A stretch of DNA of 64,000 bases from DASSSQ01 sp963839285 (GCA_963839285.1 CAWIUN010000006.1:62001-126000); one strand, 5' to 3'; shown: positions 17,183-26,103, counted from the stretch's first letter. Numbers and translations: made by a program. The notes: generated from the sequence alone by a model not told the origin.

Positions 17183-18322
17183 CTAGAGGCGGCGGTCGCC
17201 GGCCGCGAGCGCCGTGTCGGCGGCGACGAGCTGAAGCTGCTCGGCGCGGTCGATGCGCTCGTCGCTGCGGGACGCGCGCGCGCCCGCGTCCTCGCGCCGA
17301 TCCTCCGGGCCCGCGTGAGCGAGCGAGCGCCAGAGCGCCCGGTTGCCGGTGAGGGCGAGCGCGAGCCCCTCGAGCTCGACGAGCCGGCTGAGAGGCGAGT
17401 AGCCGCGCGCGTTGCCGTTCAGCTTCAGGCGCCCCGCCTTCTCGCCGAGCCAGGCGCCGCCGTCCTTGAGCCGGGACGGCCTGCGGCCGAGCGTGTCGAG
17501 GAGCCGCTCGACGGCGTCTCGATCGTCGTCCAGCTCCGGGAGCAGCTCGGTCAGGAAGCCGCGCAGCTCGTCGTCCTTCGACTCCCCGAGCATGCGCCTC
17601 GCGAGCTGCTCGGCGCCGACCAGGAGCGCGTGGTGATCCTCGAGGTAGATCGCGGTCAGGCGGCTTCCGTCCATGCCTCCTCCCTGTTGCCTGGTCCCGC
17701 CCAGCGAAACGCGGCGGGCGGTCAGCCGGGCCATGCGCGCGCAGGCCGTCCGGCCGAACTCCGCCCGGCGCTGGCGGCCGAAGAGGTGGAAGCCGAGCCG
17801 GAGCACGGGATTCTCGAGCGCCGGCCGGGCGCGGGCGAAGGTGCGGAACTCGACGGCGCCCGTCTCGAGCCACTTCCAGACCTCGAAGGCGCGCCGACCG
17901 GCCTCGAGGTGGCCGTCGAGCGTCACGTAGTCCCAGCCCCAGACGCGGGCGTCGCGTCCGTCGACGCGCCGGAGCTCGTCGCGCACGCCCGCGACGCGGA
18001 CGCCGACGTAGAGGTGCAGGCCCGCAAACCGCAGGTCGAGCAGCATCGTCCGCCCCTCGAGCGGCGCGTCCCGGTCGAACACGGCGCGCACGGTCGCCGG
18101 GTCGGCGAATGCGTACGCCTCGATGAGCTCGCGGGCGGCCTCCCAGGAGCCGCCCGGAAGCGGCGGGCCCGGCGGCTCGGCGAGGAGGGGCTGGCGGAAG
18201 TCGTCGTCGTGCCAGCCGTGCCCGGACTCGAGCCCCTCTAGGTCGAAGTTCGGCGATCGCCCGGCGAGCCGGCCGAGGAGGAGCTGCTCGTTTCCGGCGC
18301 GCAGGATCCTGACGTCAGCCAT
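17183..18322 (-). CDS. DUF1990 domain protein fused to a ferritin-like helical domain
   Basis: Frame of 379 residues. Residues 1-210 match DUF1990: HGWHDDDFRQPLLAEPPGPP, then VWGWDYVTLDGHLEAGR and GAVEFRTFARA. From Met216 the sequence changes to a helical domain (TAIYLEDHHALLVGAEQLAR, a DDDRDAVERLLDTLG helix, GAWLGEKAGRLKL, then LVELEGLALALTGNRALWR). I know this type as a stand-alone ferritin-like or haemerythrin-like small protein. A strong GGGAGGAGGC site lies directly before ATG 17674, which starts the second domain. This may therefore be two genes whose intervening stop is missing, rather than a true fusion. Its ATG overlaps the stop of the upstream DUF1990 gene by 8 nt. Confidence 0.7.
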   Translation of the reverse strand: MADVRILRAGNEQLLLGRLAGRSPNFDLEGLESGHGWHDDDFRQPLLAEPPGPPLPGGSWEAARELIEAYAFADPATVRAVFDRDAPLEGRTMLLDLRFAGLHLYVGVRVAGVRDELRRVDGRDARVWGWDYVTLDGHLEAGRRAFEVWKWLETGAVEFRTFARARPALENPVLRLGFHLFGRQRRAEFGRTACARMARLTARRVSLGGTRQQGGGMDGSRLTAIYLEDHHALLVGAEQLARRMLGESKDDELRGFLTELLPELDDDRDAVERLLDTLGRRPSRLKDGGAWLGEKAGRLKLNGNARGYSPLSRLVELEGLALALTGNRALWRSLAHAGPEDRREDAGARASRSDERIDRAEQLQLVAADTALAAGDRRL

Positions 18323-18992
18323 CGGCGCGCCGCGTCTCGATCTCCATCCGTCCGCTCCGGCGCCCGCCCGAAAGGTCGACCACCTGCTCGAGCAGCGACG
18401 TCCACATGTGGAGTTGCGATTCCTTCGCGAACGGGAGGAACTCGAAGAAGACGTTGACGAGCCGGTCGGCGCTGCGGGCCCACGACTCGATCTCGAAGAC
18501 GAGCCCCTCGTCGGCCTGCGCGCGGAACTCGATCTGGCCCGCCTCGAGGTGGCCGGCGAGCGTCGCGAGGCGAAACGACGTCGGCGTGACCGCGACCACG
18601 CGCACCGGACCGTCCCACGGCCCGGCGATGTGGACGACGTACTCGTCCCCGACCGCGAGCGTCCCGGATCGTTCCCCGACCGGCTGGAACTGCGCCATCT
18701 CCGTCGGCGCGACCCGGTTCGGGTCGGCGGCGACGACCGCGATCACCTGCTCGGGCGACAGGTGCGCGTCGCGGATCCTGACCCGGAAGCGCCGGTGGAA
18801 GAGCGGTCCGACGCCGTCCTCGAGGCGCTGGATCGCAGTCTCCTCGACCCCGTCCGGCAGCGGCGGAGGACGATCGCGCTCGAGCGACCCCGCGAGCTCG
18901 CGTCGCGACCACGGAGTCGTCCGCCACATGTAGTGCCAGGCCGTCAGGGCGCTCCCGGCGGTCAGGCGCGCCGCTGTTCCGAGCCGACTCAC
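18315..18992 (-). CDS. DUF1990/SRPBCC-like domain protein
   Basis: Protein of about 225 residues. The core matches the second flavour of DUF1990 (SRPBCC-like lipid-binding fold): EQVIAVVAADPNRVAPTEMA, GDEYVVHIAGPWDGPVRVV, LATLAGHLEAGQIEFRA, FEIESWARSADRLVN and LHMWTSLLEQVV. Start taken as GTG 18992, with GGGAGG 4 nt upstream; a Met at about 30 residues in is an alternative. It is followed, with an 8-nt overlap, by another DUF1990 gene, so the pair is probably co-translated. Function is unknown; binding of a hydrophobic ligand is suggested only by the fold. Confidence 0.72.
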   Translation of the reverse strand: MSRLGTAARLTAGSALTAWHYMWRTTPWSRRELAGSLERDRPPPLPDGVEETAIQRLEDGVGPLFHRRFRVRIRDAHLSPEQVIAVVAADPNRVAPTEMAQFQPVGERSGTLAVGDEYVVHIAGPWDGPVRVVAVTPTSFRLATLAGHLEAGQIEFRAQADEGLVFEIESWARSADRLVNVFFEFLPFAKESQLHMWTSLLEQVVDLSGGRRSGRMEIETRRADG

Positions 18993-19199
18993 CCGCCTCC
19001 CGTACCCGTCGCGCCCGACGCGGCAACCCGTGCGTCGCGCGGCTCCTCGTTTGACCGCCTGGCCGCGCGGCAAGGGCACGGAGCAGGCAGCAGGCCCCCG
19101 GGGCGGAGCCCGACGGAAGGAGCGGATCGTGGCGCACGAGATCGAGCGCGGGACGAAGGGGGCGGCGACGCCCCGGCCGGACGGCCTCCGCGGGTTGCC

Positions 19200-19448
19200 G
19201 TGGTAGTCCTCCTGCGCGCCCTCGGCCTCCGCAGCCCGCAGCTGCACGCCGCCTCGATGGGCTCGGTCGCCCTCTGCATCGTCCTCTGGATCCGGGCGAA
19301 GACGGTCGACCAGGACGAGCGGGGCAACGCCGAGCGGCGCGCGCTCTTCGTCGGGCTGTGGCCGCCGATGCTCTGGCTGATCGGCGACGCGGTCGAGCGC
19401 GCGGATCGGGCCGGGGGCCGCGGGCTCGACCGGCTGCGCCGCTCGTAG
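19200..19448 (+). CDS. small two-span membrane protein
   Basis: About 82 residues starting at GTG 19200 (ATG 19257 is an alternative). Two hydrophobic stretches are visible, MGSVALCIVLWIRAK and ALFVGLWPPMLWLIGDAV, separated by a charged loop rich in Asp, Glu and Arg. The FVGLWPP motif followed by a basic tail recurs in short actinobacterial membrane proteins without assigned function. No clear ribosome site. It stands alone between a minus-strand operon and the adenylate cyclase. Confidence 0.5.
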   Translation: MVVLLRALGLRSPQLHAASMGSVALCIVLWIRAKTVDQDERGNAERRALFVGLWPPMLWLIGDAVERADRAGGRGLDRLRRS

Positions 19449-19531
19449 CGGCTCTCTCGCCGGACGCTGTCCCGGAAGCCCCGAGCCCTTCGCGGTTGCA
19501 TCGGCCGGGTGGCCGAGATTAGCTGGAACGC

Positions 19532-20770
19532 GTGCAGACGCTTCCGTCAGGAGACCGGTCGGGTCGGCTCGAGCGGCTGGCGCGGATCGGTGGGCTCGAG
19601 ACGGACTCCGCCGAGGAGTCGCTGCAGAAGGCGACGCTCGTGCTGTTCGCGGTCTTCACCGTGCTGGTCTCGTTCGTCTGGGTCGGGACGTACGCGGCGC
19701 TCGGTCTCTACCTGCCGGCCGCGATCCCGTTCGGCTACCAGGTGGTCTCGGTCGTCAACCTGGCGGTGTTCGCGCGGACGAAGCGGTATCGCTTCTTCCG
19801 GAACTCCGCGCTCGTGCTCGCGCTCGTCCTGCCGTTCCTGCTGCAGCTGAGCCTGGGCGGCTTCTTGCCGTCGAGCGGCATCGTGCTGTGGTCGTTCACC
19901 GCGCCGCTCGGCGCGCTCCTGTTCGCGCCCCGTGAGCAGGCGGCGCGCTGGTTCGCCGCGTTCGCCGGCGCCGTCGTGCTCGCGGCGGCACTCGATCGGT
20001 TCCTCGCGAATGCGGCCGAGATCCCGCACGGGATCGGGATCGCGTTCTTCGCGCTCAACATCCTCGGCGTCACCGGCACGTCCTACTTCCTGCTGCGCTA
20101 CTTCGTCGGTGAGCGCGACCGTGCGGCCGCGTTGATCGCGATCGAGCGCGAGCGCTCCGAGCGGCTGCTGCTGAACGTCCTGCCCGAGTCGATCGCCGAG
20201 CGGCTGAAGGCAGGCGAGTCGCCGATCGCGGATCGCGTGCGCGAGGTCGGCGTCCTCTTCGCGGACATCGTCGGCTTCACGCCCCTCGCCGAGGCGATGC
20301 GCCCCGACGAGCTGATCCGCTTCCTCGACGACATCTTCACGCGCTTCGACGCCCTCGTCACCGGTCACGGCCTCGAGAAGATCAAGACGGTCGGCGACGC
20401 CTACATGGTGGCCTCGGGCCTGCTCGGCGAGAGCGCCGACCATGCCGAGCAGCTGGCCCGGCTCGCGCTCGAGATGCGCGACGCGGCCACGGGCGTGCGG
20501 CCGGTGCAGCTCCGGATCGGGATCGACATCGGACCCGTCGTCGCGGGCGTGATCGGAAGCCGGAAGTTCAGCTACGACCTCTGGGGCGACACCGTCAACA
20601 CGGCCGCGAGGATGGAGGCCCACGGCATCCCGGGCGCGATCCAGGTGACCGAGCGCGCCTACCGTCGGCTCGTCCCGTCGTTCGTGTTCGAGGAGCGGGG
20701 GCCCGTCGACGTGAAGGGGAAGGGAGCGATGTCCACCTACCTCCTCGTCGGCGCCGCCGCGGCGGGATAG
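19532..20770 (+). CDS. membrane-bound class III adenylate cyclase
   Basis: Protein of 412 residues with about six hydrophobic segments (residues 35-190) and a cytoplasmic class III cyclase domain (about 225-405). The metal-binding Asp residues lie in VLFADIVGFTPLAEAM and in KTVGDAYMV. The purine-specifying pair is Lys in LEKIKTVGD and Asp in YDLWGDTVNTAARME, which predicts ATP rather than GTP as substrate. The Asn and Arg of the transition-state site are also present. It therefore probably makes cAMP in response to a membrane signal; the domain functions as a homodimer. GTG start at 19532 with no clear ribosome site; a TTAGCT box lies 7 nt before it, so a leaderless mRNA is possible. Confidence 0.87.
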   Translation: MQTLPSGDRSGRLERLARIGGLETDSAEESLQKATLVLFAVFTVLVSFVWVGTYAALGLYLPAAIPFGYQVVSVVNLAVFARTKRYRFFRNSALVLALVLPFLLQLSLGGFLPSSGIVLWSFTAPLGALLFAPREQAARWFAAFAGAVVLAAALDRFLANAAEIPHGIGIAFFALNILGVTGTSYFLLRYFVGERDRAAALIAIERERSERLLLNVLPESIAERLKAGESPIADRVREVGVLFADIVGFTPLAEAMRPDELIRFLDDIFTRFDALVTGHGLEKIKTVGDAYMVASGLLGESADHAEQLARLALEMRDAATGVRPVQLRIGIDIGPVVAGVIGSRKFSYDLWGDTVNTAARMEAHGIPGAIQVTERAYRRLVPSFVFEERGPVDVKGKGAMSTYLLVGAAAAG

Positions 20771-20891
20771 ACCCGGAGATCGGGCCGCCTCTCGCCGCCC
20801 GCGATCCTCGACGACGAACGGCCTCCCGCGCACCGATGAGTCCTCGCGCCCGCCGCGGTCGGAGCAGGGACAGGCGAAAGGAGAGGAAGCC

Positions 20892-22344
20892 ATGACCGAC
20901 CACCTCGGCACACGCACCCGCCGGCTCGCGCTGATCGTCCTCTGCGTGGGCGACCTGATGATCGTCGTCGACACGACGGTCGTGAATGTCGCGCTGCCGT
21001 CGATCCGCAGCGACCTCGGCTTCTCGCAGACCTCGCTCGCGTGGGTCGTGAACGCCTACATGCTCACGTTCGGCGGCTTCCTGCTGCTCGCCGGCCGCCT
21101 CGGCGACCTCTTCGGCCACCGGCGGCTGTTCCTGTCCGGCACGGCCGCGTTCACGGTGGCGAGCCTCGTCTGCGGCCTCTCGACGACGAAGGAGATGCTC
21201 GTCGCCGCTCGCGCCGTCCAGGGGCTCGGCGGCGCGGTCGTCTCGGCCGTCGCGTTCTCGTTGATCGTCGTGCTCTTCACCGAGCCGGCAGAGCGCGCGA
21301 AGGCGATGGGCGTCTTCGGCTTCGTCATGTCCGGCGGCGGCAGCATCGGAGTCCTCGCCGGCGGCGTGCTGACCGACCTCGTCGGCTGGCACTGGATCTT
21401 CCTCGTCAATCTGCCGATCGGCGTCCTCGTCCTGATCGCGGGCCTGCGGCTCCTGCCGACCGTCCACACCGGTGCGGAGCGAGCCCGCCTCGACGTCCCC
21501 GGAGCCGCCGCGATCACCGGTGCGACGGTGCTCGCGGTCTACGCGATCGTCGGCGGCAACAGCGCCGGCTGGACGTCCGCCCGCACGCTCGGGCTGCTCG
21601 CCGCCGCCGCCGTCGCCGCCGTCACGTTCGCGGCCTGGGAGTCGCGCGTCGCATCGCCCCTGATGCCGCTCGGGATCTTCCGCCACCGCAACCTCGCGGT
21701 CGCCAACGTCGTCGGCGTCCTCTGGGCGGCGGCGATGTTCGCGCTCTTCTTCCTCTCCGCGCTCTACCTGCAGCTCGTCCTCGGCTACAGCCCGCTCCAG
21801 GTGGGGCTCGCGTTCCTGCCCGGCAACCTGATCATGATGGCGTTCTCGCTCGGGGTCTCGGCGAAGCTCGTGCTGCGCTTCGGCTTCCGCAGCCCGCTCG
21901 CGTTCGGCCTCGGCGTCGCCGCGCTCGCGCTCGTCTGGTTCGCGCGGGTCCCCGTCGCACGGCTCCTTCCTCGTCGACGTCCTGCCCGCGATGGTCCTGA
22001 TCGGGATCGGCGGCGGGCTCGCCTTCAACCCGGTGCTGATGGCGGCGACGAGCGACGTCGAGCCGAAGGACGCCGGGCTCGCGTCGGGCATCGTCAACAC
22101 CGCGTTCATGCTGGGCGGCGGGCTCGGGCTCGCCGTGCTCGCGAGCGCCGCGTCGGCGCGGACGCGCGAGCTCGCCGACGCCGGCCACGGCAGCCTGGCC
22201 GCTCTCACCGGCGGCTACCACGTCGCCTTCGCGCTCGGCGCCGCCTTCGCGGTCGCGGCGGCGCTCGTCGGGGCGGTCTTCCTGCGGCCCCGCACCGCCG
22301 GCTCGGGCGCGGAGCAGCCGGAGGCCGCGTTCGAGGCGGCATGA
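20892..22344 (+). CDS. MFS drug exporter, EmrB/QacA (DHA2) type (one frameshift)
   Basis: Proton-driven exporter with about 14 membrane spans and some 484 residues. Family motifs: VDTTVVNVALPSIRSDLG in the first span, GRLGDLFGHRRLF (motif A), ARAVQGLGGAVVSAV (motif B) and SGGGSIGVLAGGVLTD (motif C). The frame breaks once near 21955 and resumes with VLIGIGGGLAFNPVLMAATS to a normal end. The ATG at 20892 has AAAGGAGAGGAAG upstream. The substrate is probably an amphipathic drug or metabolite but cannot be named. The break lies in a short C/G run and looks technical. Confidence 0.85.
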
Positions 22345-22567
22345 GAGGCGCGCCGAAGCGGCGGCGGCCGCGCGGCTCGATTGCCCTGCTCGAGCCGGGT
22401 CGAGCGGCAGGGCGAGGCGACTGTCATCCTGAGGCTCGAACCGCCTGGGTTTCTGCTGCCGATCCGGGCAGATCCCGGAGCTCGAGACTTCGCCGCCCGC
22501 GACCCCGCGCCCTCGCGAGGAGGCTGCCGCGAGGCGGGCGGCCGGCAGACCACGCGAAGGAGAACCC
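22345..22567. other. intergenic region without a recognisable gene
   Basis: Separates the exporter from the cupin gene. It holds G/C-rich inverted repeats (GAGCCGGGTCGAGCGG and neighbours) that might terminate the exporter mRNA, then the ribosome site GAAGGAGAA for the cupin start at 22568. I see no RNA gene. Confidence 0.35.
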
Positions 22568-22989
22568 ATGGAGATCACACGGAACATGCTCGAGACGACG
22601 CCGGGCCCGAGCGACTGGTTCACCGGCTCGGTCTACGTCGACACGGTCGCCGCGCCGTCGGCGGCCTCGCCGGTCGGCGCCGCCAGCGTCCACTTCACCC
22701 CCGTGCCCGCACCGCCTGGCACACCCATCCGCACGGTCAGACGATCTGGGTCACGGAGGGCGTCGGCCTCTGCCAGCGCGAGGGCGGCCCGGTCGAGGTG
22801 ATCCGCCCGGGCGACCGCGTCTTCTTCGAGCCGGGCGAGAACCACTGGCACGGCGCGGCGGCGACCCGGTTCATGACCCACATCGCGATCCAGCAGGCAG
22901 ACGCGAGCGGCAGCCCGGTGACCTGGGGCGCCCACGTCAGCGACGAGCAATACGGGCAGGCGCCCGCCCCGGCGGAGGTGCGCCGGTAA
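22568..22989 (+). CDS. cupin domain protein (one frameshift)
   Basis: Single-domain cupin of about 140 residues. The first cupin motif supplies metal ligands in TAWHTHPHGQTIWVTEG, and the second reads PGDRVFFEPGENHWHGAA followed by MTHIAIQQ. This pattern matches small cupins related to carboxymuconolactone-decarboxylase-associated and mandelonitrile-lyase-like proteins, which usually carry Mn or Fe. One base is missing in the C-rich run near 22702; restoring it gives HFTPGARTAWHTHPH. ATG at 22568 with AAGGAGAAC upstream. The stop overlaps the ATG of the broken alcohol dehydrogenase (TAATG). Confidence 0.75.
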
Positions 22990-23272
22990 TGCGCGGAGCC
23001 GTCATGCACGCGGCCGGCGGCGTCAGCATCGAGGACGTTCCCGACCCGAGGATCGAGGAGCCGACGGACGCCGTGATCCGCGTCACGCGCGCCTGCACCA
23101 CGCGCTGATGCCGTCGCGTGCGGGCCTACATCGACGAGCTGCTCCCGGACGTGCTCGAGGGACGAATCGAGCCGGGACGCGTCTTCGATCGGGTCGTCAA
23201 CCTCGACGGCGTCCCCGAGGTTACCGGGCGATGAACGACCGCGAGTCGATCAAGGTGCTGGTCGAGCCGTGA
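22989..23272 (+). pseudogene. zinc-type alcohol dehydrogenase with internal deletion
   Basis: The first 38 or so codons (from ATG 22989) are the normal start of a medium-chain alcohol dehydrogenase: AVMHAAGGVSIEDVPDPRI, then DAVIRVTRAC. The sequence then jumps, from about 23110, to the last 50 residues of the same family: VRAYIDELLPDVLEGRIEPG, then a segment ending in IKVLVEP, with a further one-base loss near 23220. About 300 codons, including the zinc and NAD sites, are gone, so no enzyme can be made. This is a true deletion rather than a single-base error. It ends 9 bases before the promoter of the fluoride operon. Confidence 0.75.
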
Positions 23273-23280
23273 CGGTCGGC

Positions 23281-23286
23281 TAGCAT
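23281..23286 (+). promoter_or_regulatory. -10 box of the fluoride operon
   Basis: TAGCAT lies 4 nt before the first conserved helix of the riboswitch, so transcription would begin at or just before 23291. No clear -35 box is visible; a weak CTGGTC lies 17 bp upstream. Confidence 0.45.
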
Positions 23287-23290
23287 CGTC

Positions 23291-23347
23291 GGCGGCGATG
23301 GGGCTCGCCTGAACCGCGGCCGGGTGCCGCTGATGGCCTCTACGAGA
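23291..23347 (+). ncRNA. fluoride riboswitch (crcB motif)
   Basis: The segment carries the conserved parts of the fluoride riboswitch in order: GGCGATGG followed by CTCGCC (first helix and loop), then AACCGC, and finally CGCTGATGGCCTCTAC, close to the family's GCUGAUGRCUCCUAC. The loop and pseudoknot strands have the expected positions. It sits directly upstream of two fluoride channel genes, the standard target. Fluoride binding should permit expression; the ribosome site GGGAGG at 23364-23369 is close enough for control of translation start. Confidence 0.88.
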
Positions 23348-23391
23348 CGCAACGAGAGCTTCAGGGAGGTCCCGCGCTGCTCGACACGATC

Positions 23392-23811
23392 GTGACCGCG
23401 CCGACCGCATCCGCGCGGGCTGCGCGGCGGCGGACGCAGCTGCAGGTCGCGATCTTCGCCGGCGGCGCCGCGGGCGCGCTCGCCCGGGCAGGGCTGGCGC
23501 AGGCGTTCCCCTGGCCGGGCCACGGCTGGCCCTGGGGCACCTTCACGGTCAACCTCGTGGGCACGCTGTTGCTCGGCTACTTCGTGACCAGGTTGCAGGA
23601 GCGGCTGCCGCCGACGACGTACCCGCGGCCGCTGCTCGGCACCGGCTTCTGCGGCGCGCTGACGACGTTCTCGACCGTGCAGATCGAGCTGATCGAGCTC
23701 GCCCGGCACGGCGAGGTCGCGCTCGCGGCCGCCTATCTCCTCGCGAGCGTCGCGGCCGGCCTGGTGGGCGTGTACCTGGCGAGCGTGCTGACGCGGCGGG
23801 GGCCGCGGTGA
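23392..23811 (+). CDS. crcB: fluoride ion channel subunit FluC/CrcB (first copy)
   Basis: Four-span protein of about 139 residues. FluC motifs are GGAAGALARAG in the first span, GTFTVNLVGTLLLGYF with the pore Asn in the second, and TGFCGALTTFSTVQIE with the Thr/Ser/Phe track in the third. FluC exports fluoride passively as a dual-topology dimer; the second copy next door suggests a heterodimer. GTG 23392 is the first usual start, but GGGAGG at 23364-23369 lies 22 nt away. An in-frame CTG at 23377 is spaced 7 nt from it and could be the true start. The stop overlaps the next GTG by 4 nt. Confidence 0.88.
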   Translation: MTAPTASARAARRRTQLQVAIFAGGAAGALARAGLAQAFPWPGHGWPWGTFTVNLVGTLLLGYFVTRLQERLPPTTYPRPLLGTGFCGALTTFSTVQIELIELARHGEVALAAAYLLASVAAGLVGVYLASVLTRRGPR

Positions 23812-24176
23812 GCACGGTCGCGCTCTGGGTCGGGGCCGCGTTGCTCGGCGGCGCCGGCGCGCTCGCCCGGTTCCATCTGGACGCCGTCGTCGAGCTGCCG
23901 TCGGCCGGCGAGTTCCCGCTCGGCACGCTGGCCGTCAACCTGCTCGGCGCCTTCTGCCTCGGCCTGCTGACCGGATTGTCGCTCGCGGGCGACACGCTGC
24001 TGCTCGCGGGCACCGCGTTGCTCGGGTCGTTCACGACCTTCTCGACCGTGATGCTGGAGACCGAGCGGCTGGGCGAGGACGGCGAGGGGAGGCTCGCGCT
24101 CGCGAACCTCGCCGTCTCGTTCGCAGGCGGGCTCGCCGTCGCGATCCTCGGCTGGATCATGGGGGCGGCGCTGTGA
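23808..24176 (+). CDS. crcB: fluoride ion channel subunit FluC/CrcB (second copy)
   Basis: Four-span protein of 122 residues and a paralogue of the preceding gene. It shows GGAGALARFHLD, GTLAVNLLGAFCLGLL with the pore Asn, and LLGSFTTFSTVMLETERLG. In actinobacteria and Gram-positive bacteria two FluC genes in tandem usually form a heterodimer of opposite membrane orientation. GTG at 23808 overlaps the first copy's stop; its own stop overlaps the GTG of the DUF190 gene by 4 nt, so the three proteins are translated as a unit under one riboswitch. Confidence 0.9.
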   Translation: MSTVALWVGAALLGGAGALARFHLDAVVELPSAGEFPLGTLAVNLLGAFCLGLLTGLSLAGDTLLLAGTALLGSFTTFSTVMLETERLGEDGEGRLALANLAVSFAGGLAVAILGWIMGAAL

Positions 24177-25250
24177 ACGAGGACTGCCTGAAGCTGACCG
24201 TCCACTTCGGCGAGTCGGATCGCGTCGAGCACCGCTTGCTCTCCGACGCGCTGATGGACGTCTTCGAGCACGAGCGGCTGCACGCGGCGGTGTTGATGCG
24301 GGCGGTCGAGGGGTTCGGCGTCAAGCAGCAGCTGCGCACCGACCGGCTGCTGACGCTGTCCGAGGATCTGCCGCTGGTCGCGGTCGCCGTCGACGAGCGA
24401 GCGCGTGTCGAGGCGGTGCTGCCGCAGGTGACCGAGCTGCTCGCGGGCGGGCTGATCACGCTCGAGCGGGCGCGGCTCCTGCACGACGGGCTCGGGGCGG
24501 TCGAGCTGCCGGAAGAGCTGCACGAGGCGACGAAGCTGACGATCTACCTCGGCCGCGGCGAGCGCGCCGGCGGCCGGCCGGCCTTCGCCGCCGCCGTCGA
24601 GCACCTGCATCGACGGGGCCTCGCCGGCGCGACCGTGCTGCTCGGCGTCGACGGGATGGTGCATCGCCGCCGTCGGCGCGCCCGTTTCCTCTCGCGCAAC
24701 GAGTCTGTGCCGGTGATGATCGTCAGCGTCGGCTCCGGCCATGCGATCGCCGAGGCGCTGCCCGGCCTGGGGGCGATGCTGACCGATCCGATCGTGACGC
24801 TCGAGCGGGTGCGCGTCTGCAAGCGCGACGGGACGCTCGCTGGCCGAGCCGGTGCATCTGCCCGAGCAGGACGACGCCGGCCTCGGCGTCTGGCAGAAGC
24901 TGATCGTCTACGCGGGCGAGCAGTCGCGGCATGCCGGCCATCCGCTCTACATCCAGCTGATCCGGCGGCTGCGCGAGGAGGGCGCGAGCGGCGCGACCAG
25001 CCTGCGCGGCATCTGGGGCTTCTCCGGCGGCCACGCGCCGCACGGAGACCGCTTCCTCAGCCTGCGCCGCCACGTGCCCGTCCTGACGAGCATCGTCGAC
25101 CGGCCGGAGGCGATCCGGCGCTGGTTCGAGATCGTCGACGAGTGCACCGACGAGGCGGGCCTGGTGACGAGCGAGCTGGTGCCCGCGCTCCAGGCGGTCG
25201 CGCCCGAGCACCGCAGCGGCGGCCTCGGGCTGGCCCGGCTTCGCTACTGA
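24173..25250 (+). CDS. triple DUF190 (PII-like) protein (one frameshift)
   Basis: About 358 residues made of three DUF190 domains in a row. Domain 1 (residues 5-115) has LKLTVHFGESDRVEHRLLSD and DLPLVAVAVDE; domain 2 (about 122-225) has KLTIYLGRGERAGGRPAF and SVPVMIVSVG; domain 3 (about 240-350) has QKLIVYAGEQSRHAGHPLY, then LRGIWGFSGGHAPHGDRF and VLTSIVD. DUF190 has a PII-like ferredoxin fold and is often encoded next to crcB; its role there is unproven but sensing or regulation is the common suggestion. One extra base near 24838 splits domains 2 and 3. Single-domain versions are the rule, so the triple form is notable. Confidence 0.82.
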
Positions 25251-25269
25251 GGCGCGCCCGCCGGCCGCT

Positions 25270-25297
25270 GTCCTCCGCGCCTCGAGCACCGGAGGAC
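25270..25297. terminator. hairpin after the fluoride operon
   Basis: GTCCTCCG at 25270-25277 pairs perfectly with CGGAGGAC at 25290-25297 across a 12-nt loop, just after the DUF190 stop and before the convergent ABC permease. Further G/C palindromes follow up to 25345. Confidence 0.5.
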
Positions 25298-25357
25298 GGG
25301 TGGGGCCGGCGCCGCGCCCGGGGCGGCAGCCGCGGCGCGGCCAGTGCGCATGAGCCT

Positions 25358-26103
25358 CTAGGTGACGTCGCGGCGCGAGAGGGCGAGGCCGCCCGCGACC
25401 GCGAGCGCGCACGCGTAGGCGGCGAGGACCGCGGCGCCGAGCGGCGCCGAGAGCAGGTGCACGGACGAGTCGCCGACGGTGTCGCCCGTCATCGCGGTTC
25501 CCGCCGCGCCGGGCGCGTAGCGGCCCACGCCCGGCAGGTACTGGAAGATCAGGATCTCGACGACGAAGACCCATGCGAAGAGGCCGACGATCGCGAGCAC
25601 CTGGTTGCGAACGAGCGCACCGAGGCCGACGCCGAGCGCCGCCCACAGGCCGGACATCACGATCGTCCCGAGCAGCAGCTTCCGGACGTCGCCCGCGTCG
25701 ATCAGCACGTCGTAGCCGCGGGCACGGATCAGCACGGACGCCGGTGCCGAGCGCGAGGCCGGCGCCGAGCGCGCCGAAGCCGATCCCGACGAGGAAGCTC
25801 GCCGCGCGCCTTCGCGGCGACGACGTGCACGCGCGCCGGCGTGAAGACGAACGTCGCCCGGATCGTGCCGTGGCGGAACTCGCTCGTCATCGCCAGCACG
25901 CCGATCATCGCTGCGAAGACCGCGGCGAAGGCGCCGTTGCCGATCAGCTCCCGCTGGGTCTCGAGGATGGAGAGGTCGGCCTCGCTGCTGAATGCTCCCG
26001 CGATCACGCCGAACAGGATCAGCGCGACCAGGCCGAGGAGCAGCCCGAGGTTCGTCCGCGTCGTCCGCAGCTTGCGGAGCTCCGAGCGGAGCTGGGCGGT
26101 CAC
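25358..26103 (-). CDS. ABC-2 type transporter permease (two frameshifts)
   Basis: Membrane subunit of about 248 residues with six hydrophobic segments. The N-terminus reads ELRKLRTTRTNLGLLLGLVA; an early loop holds ETQRELIGNGAFAAVFAAM; then AMTSEFRHGTIRATFVFTP, the usual ABC-2 coupling region. Shifts near 25805 and 25742 must be joined to reach GYDVLIDAGDVRKLLLG and the final spans. The GTG at 26103 overlaps the ATPase stop by 4 nt. Together they form a two-gene exporter of unknown substrate, perhaps a drug, peptide or lipid. The segment after the second shift is normal, so I expect an intact gene. Confidence 0.8.
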
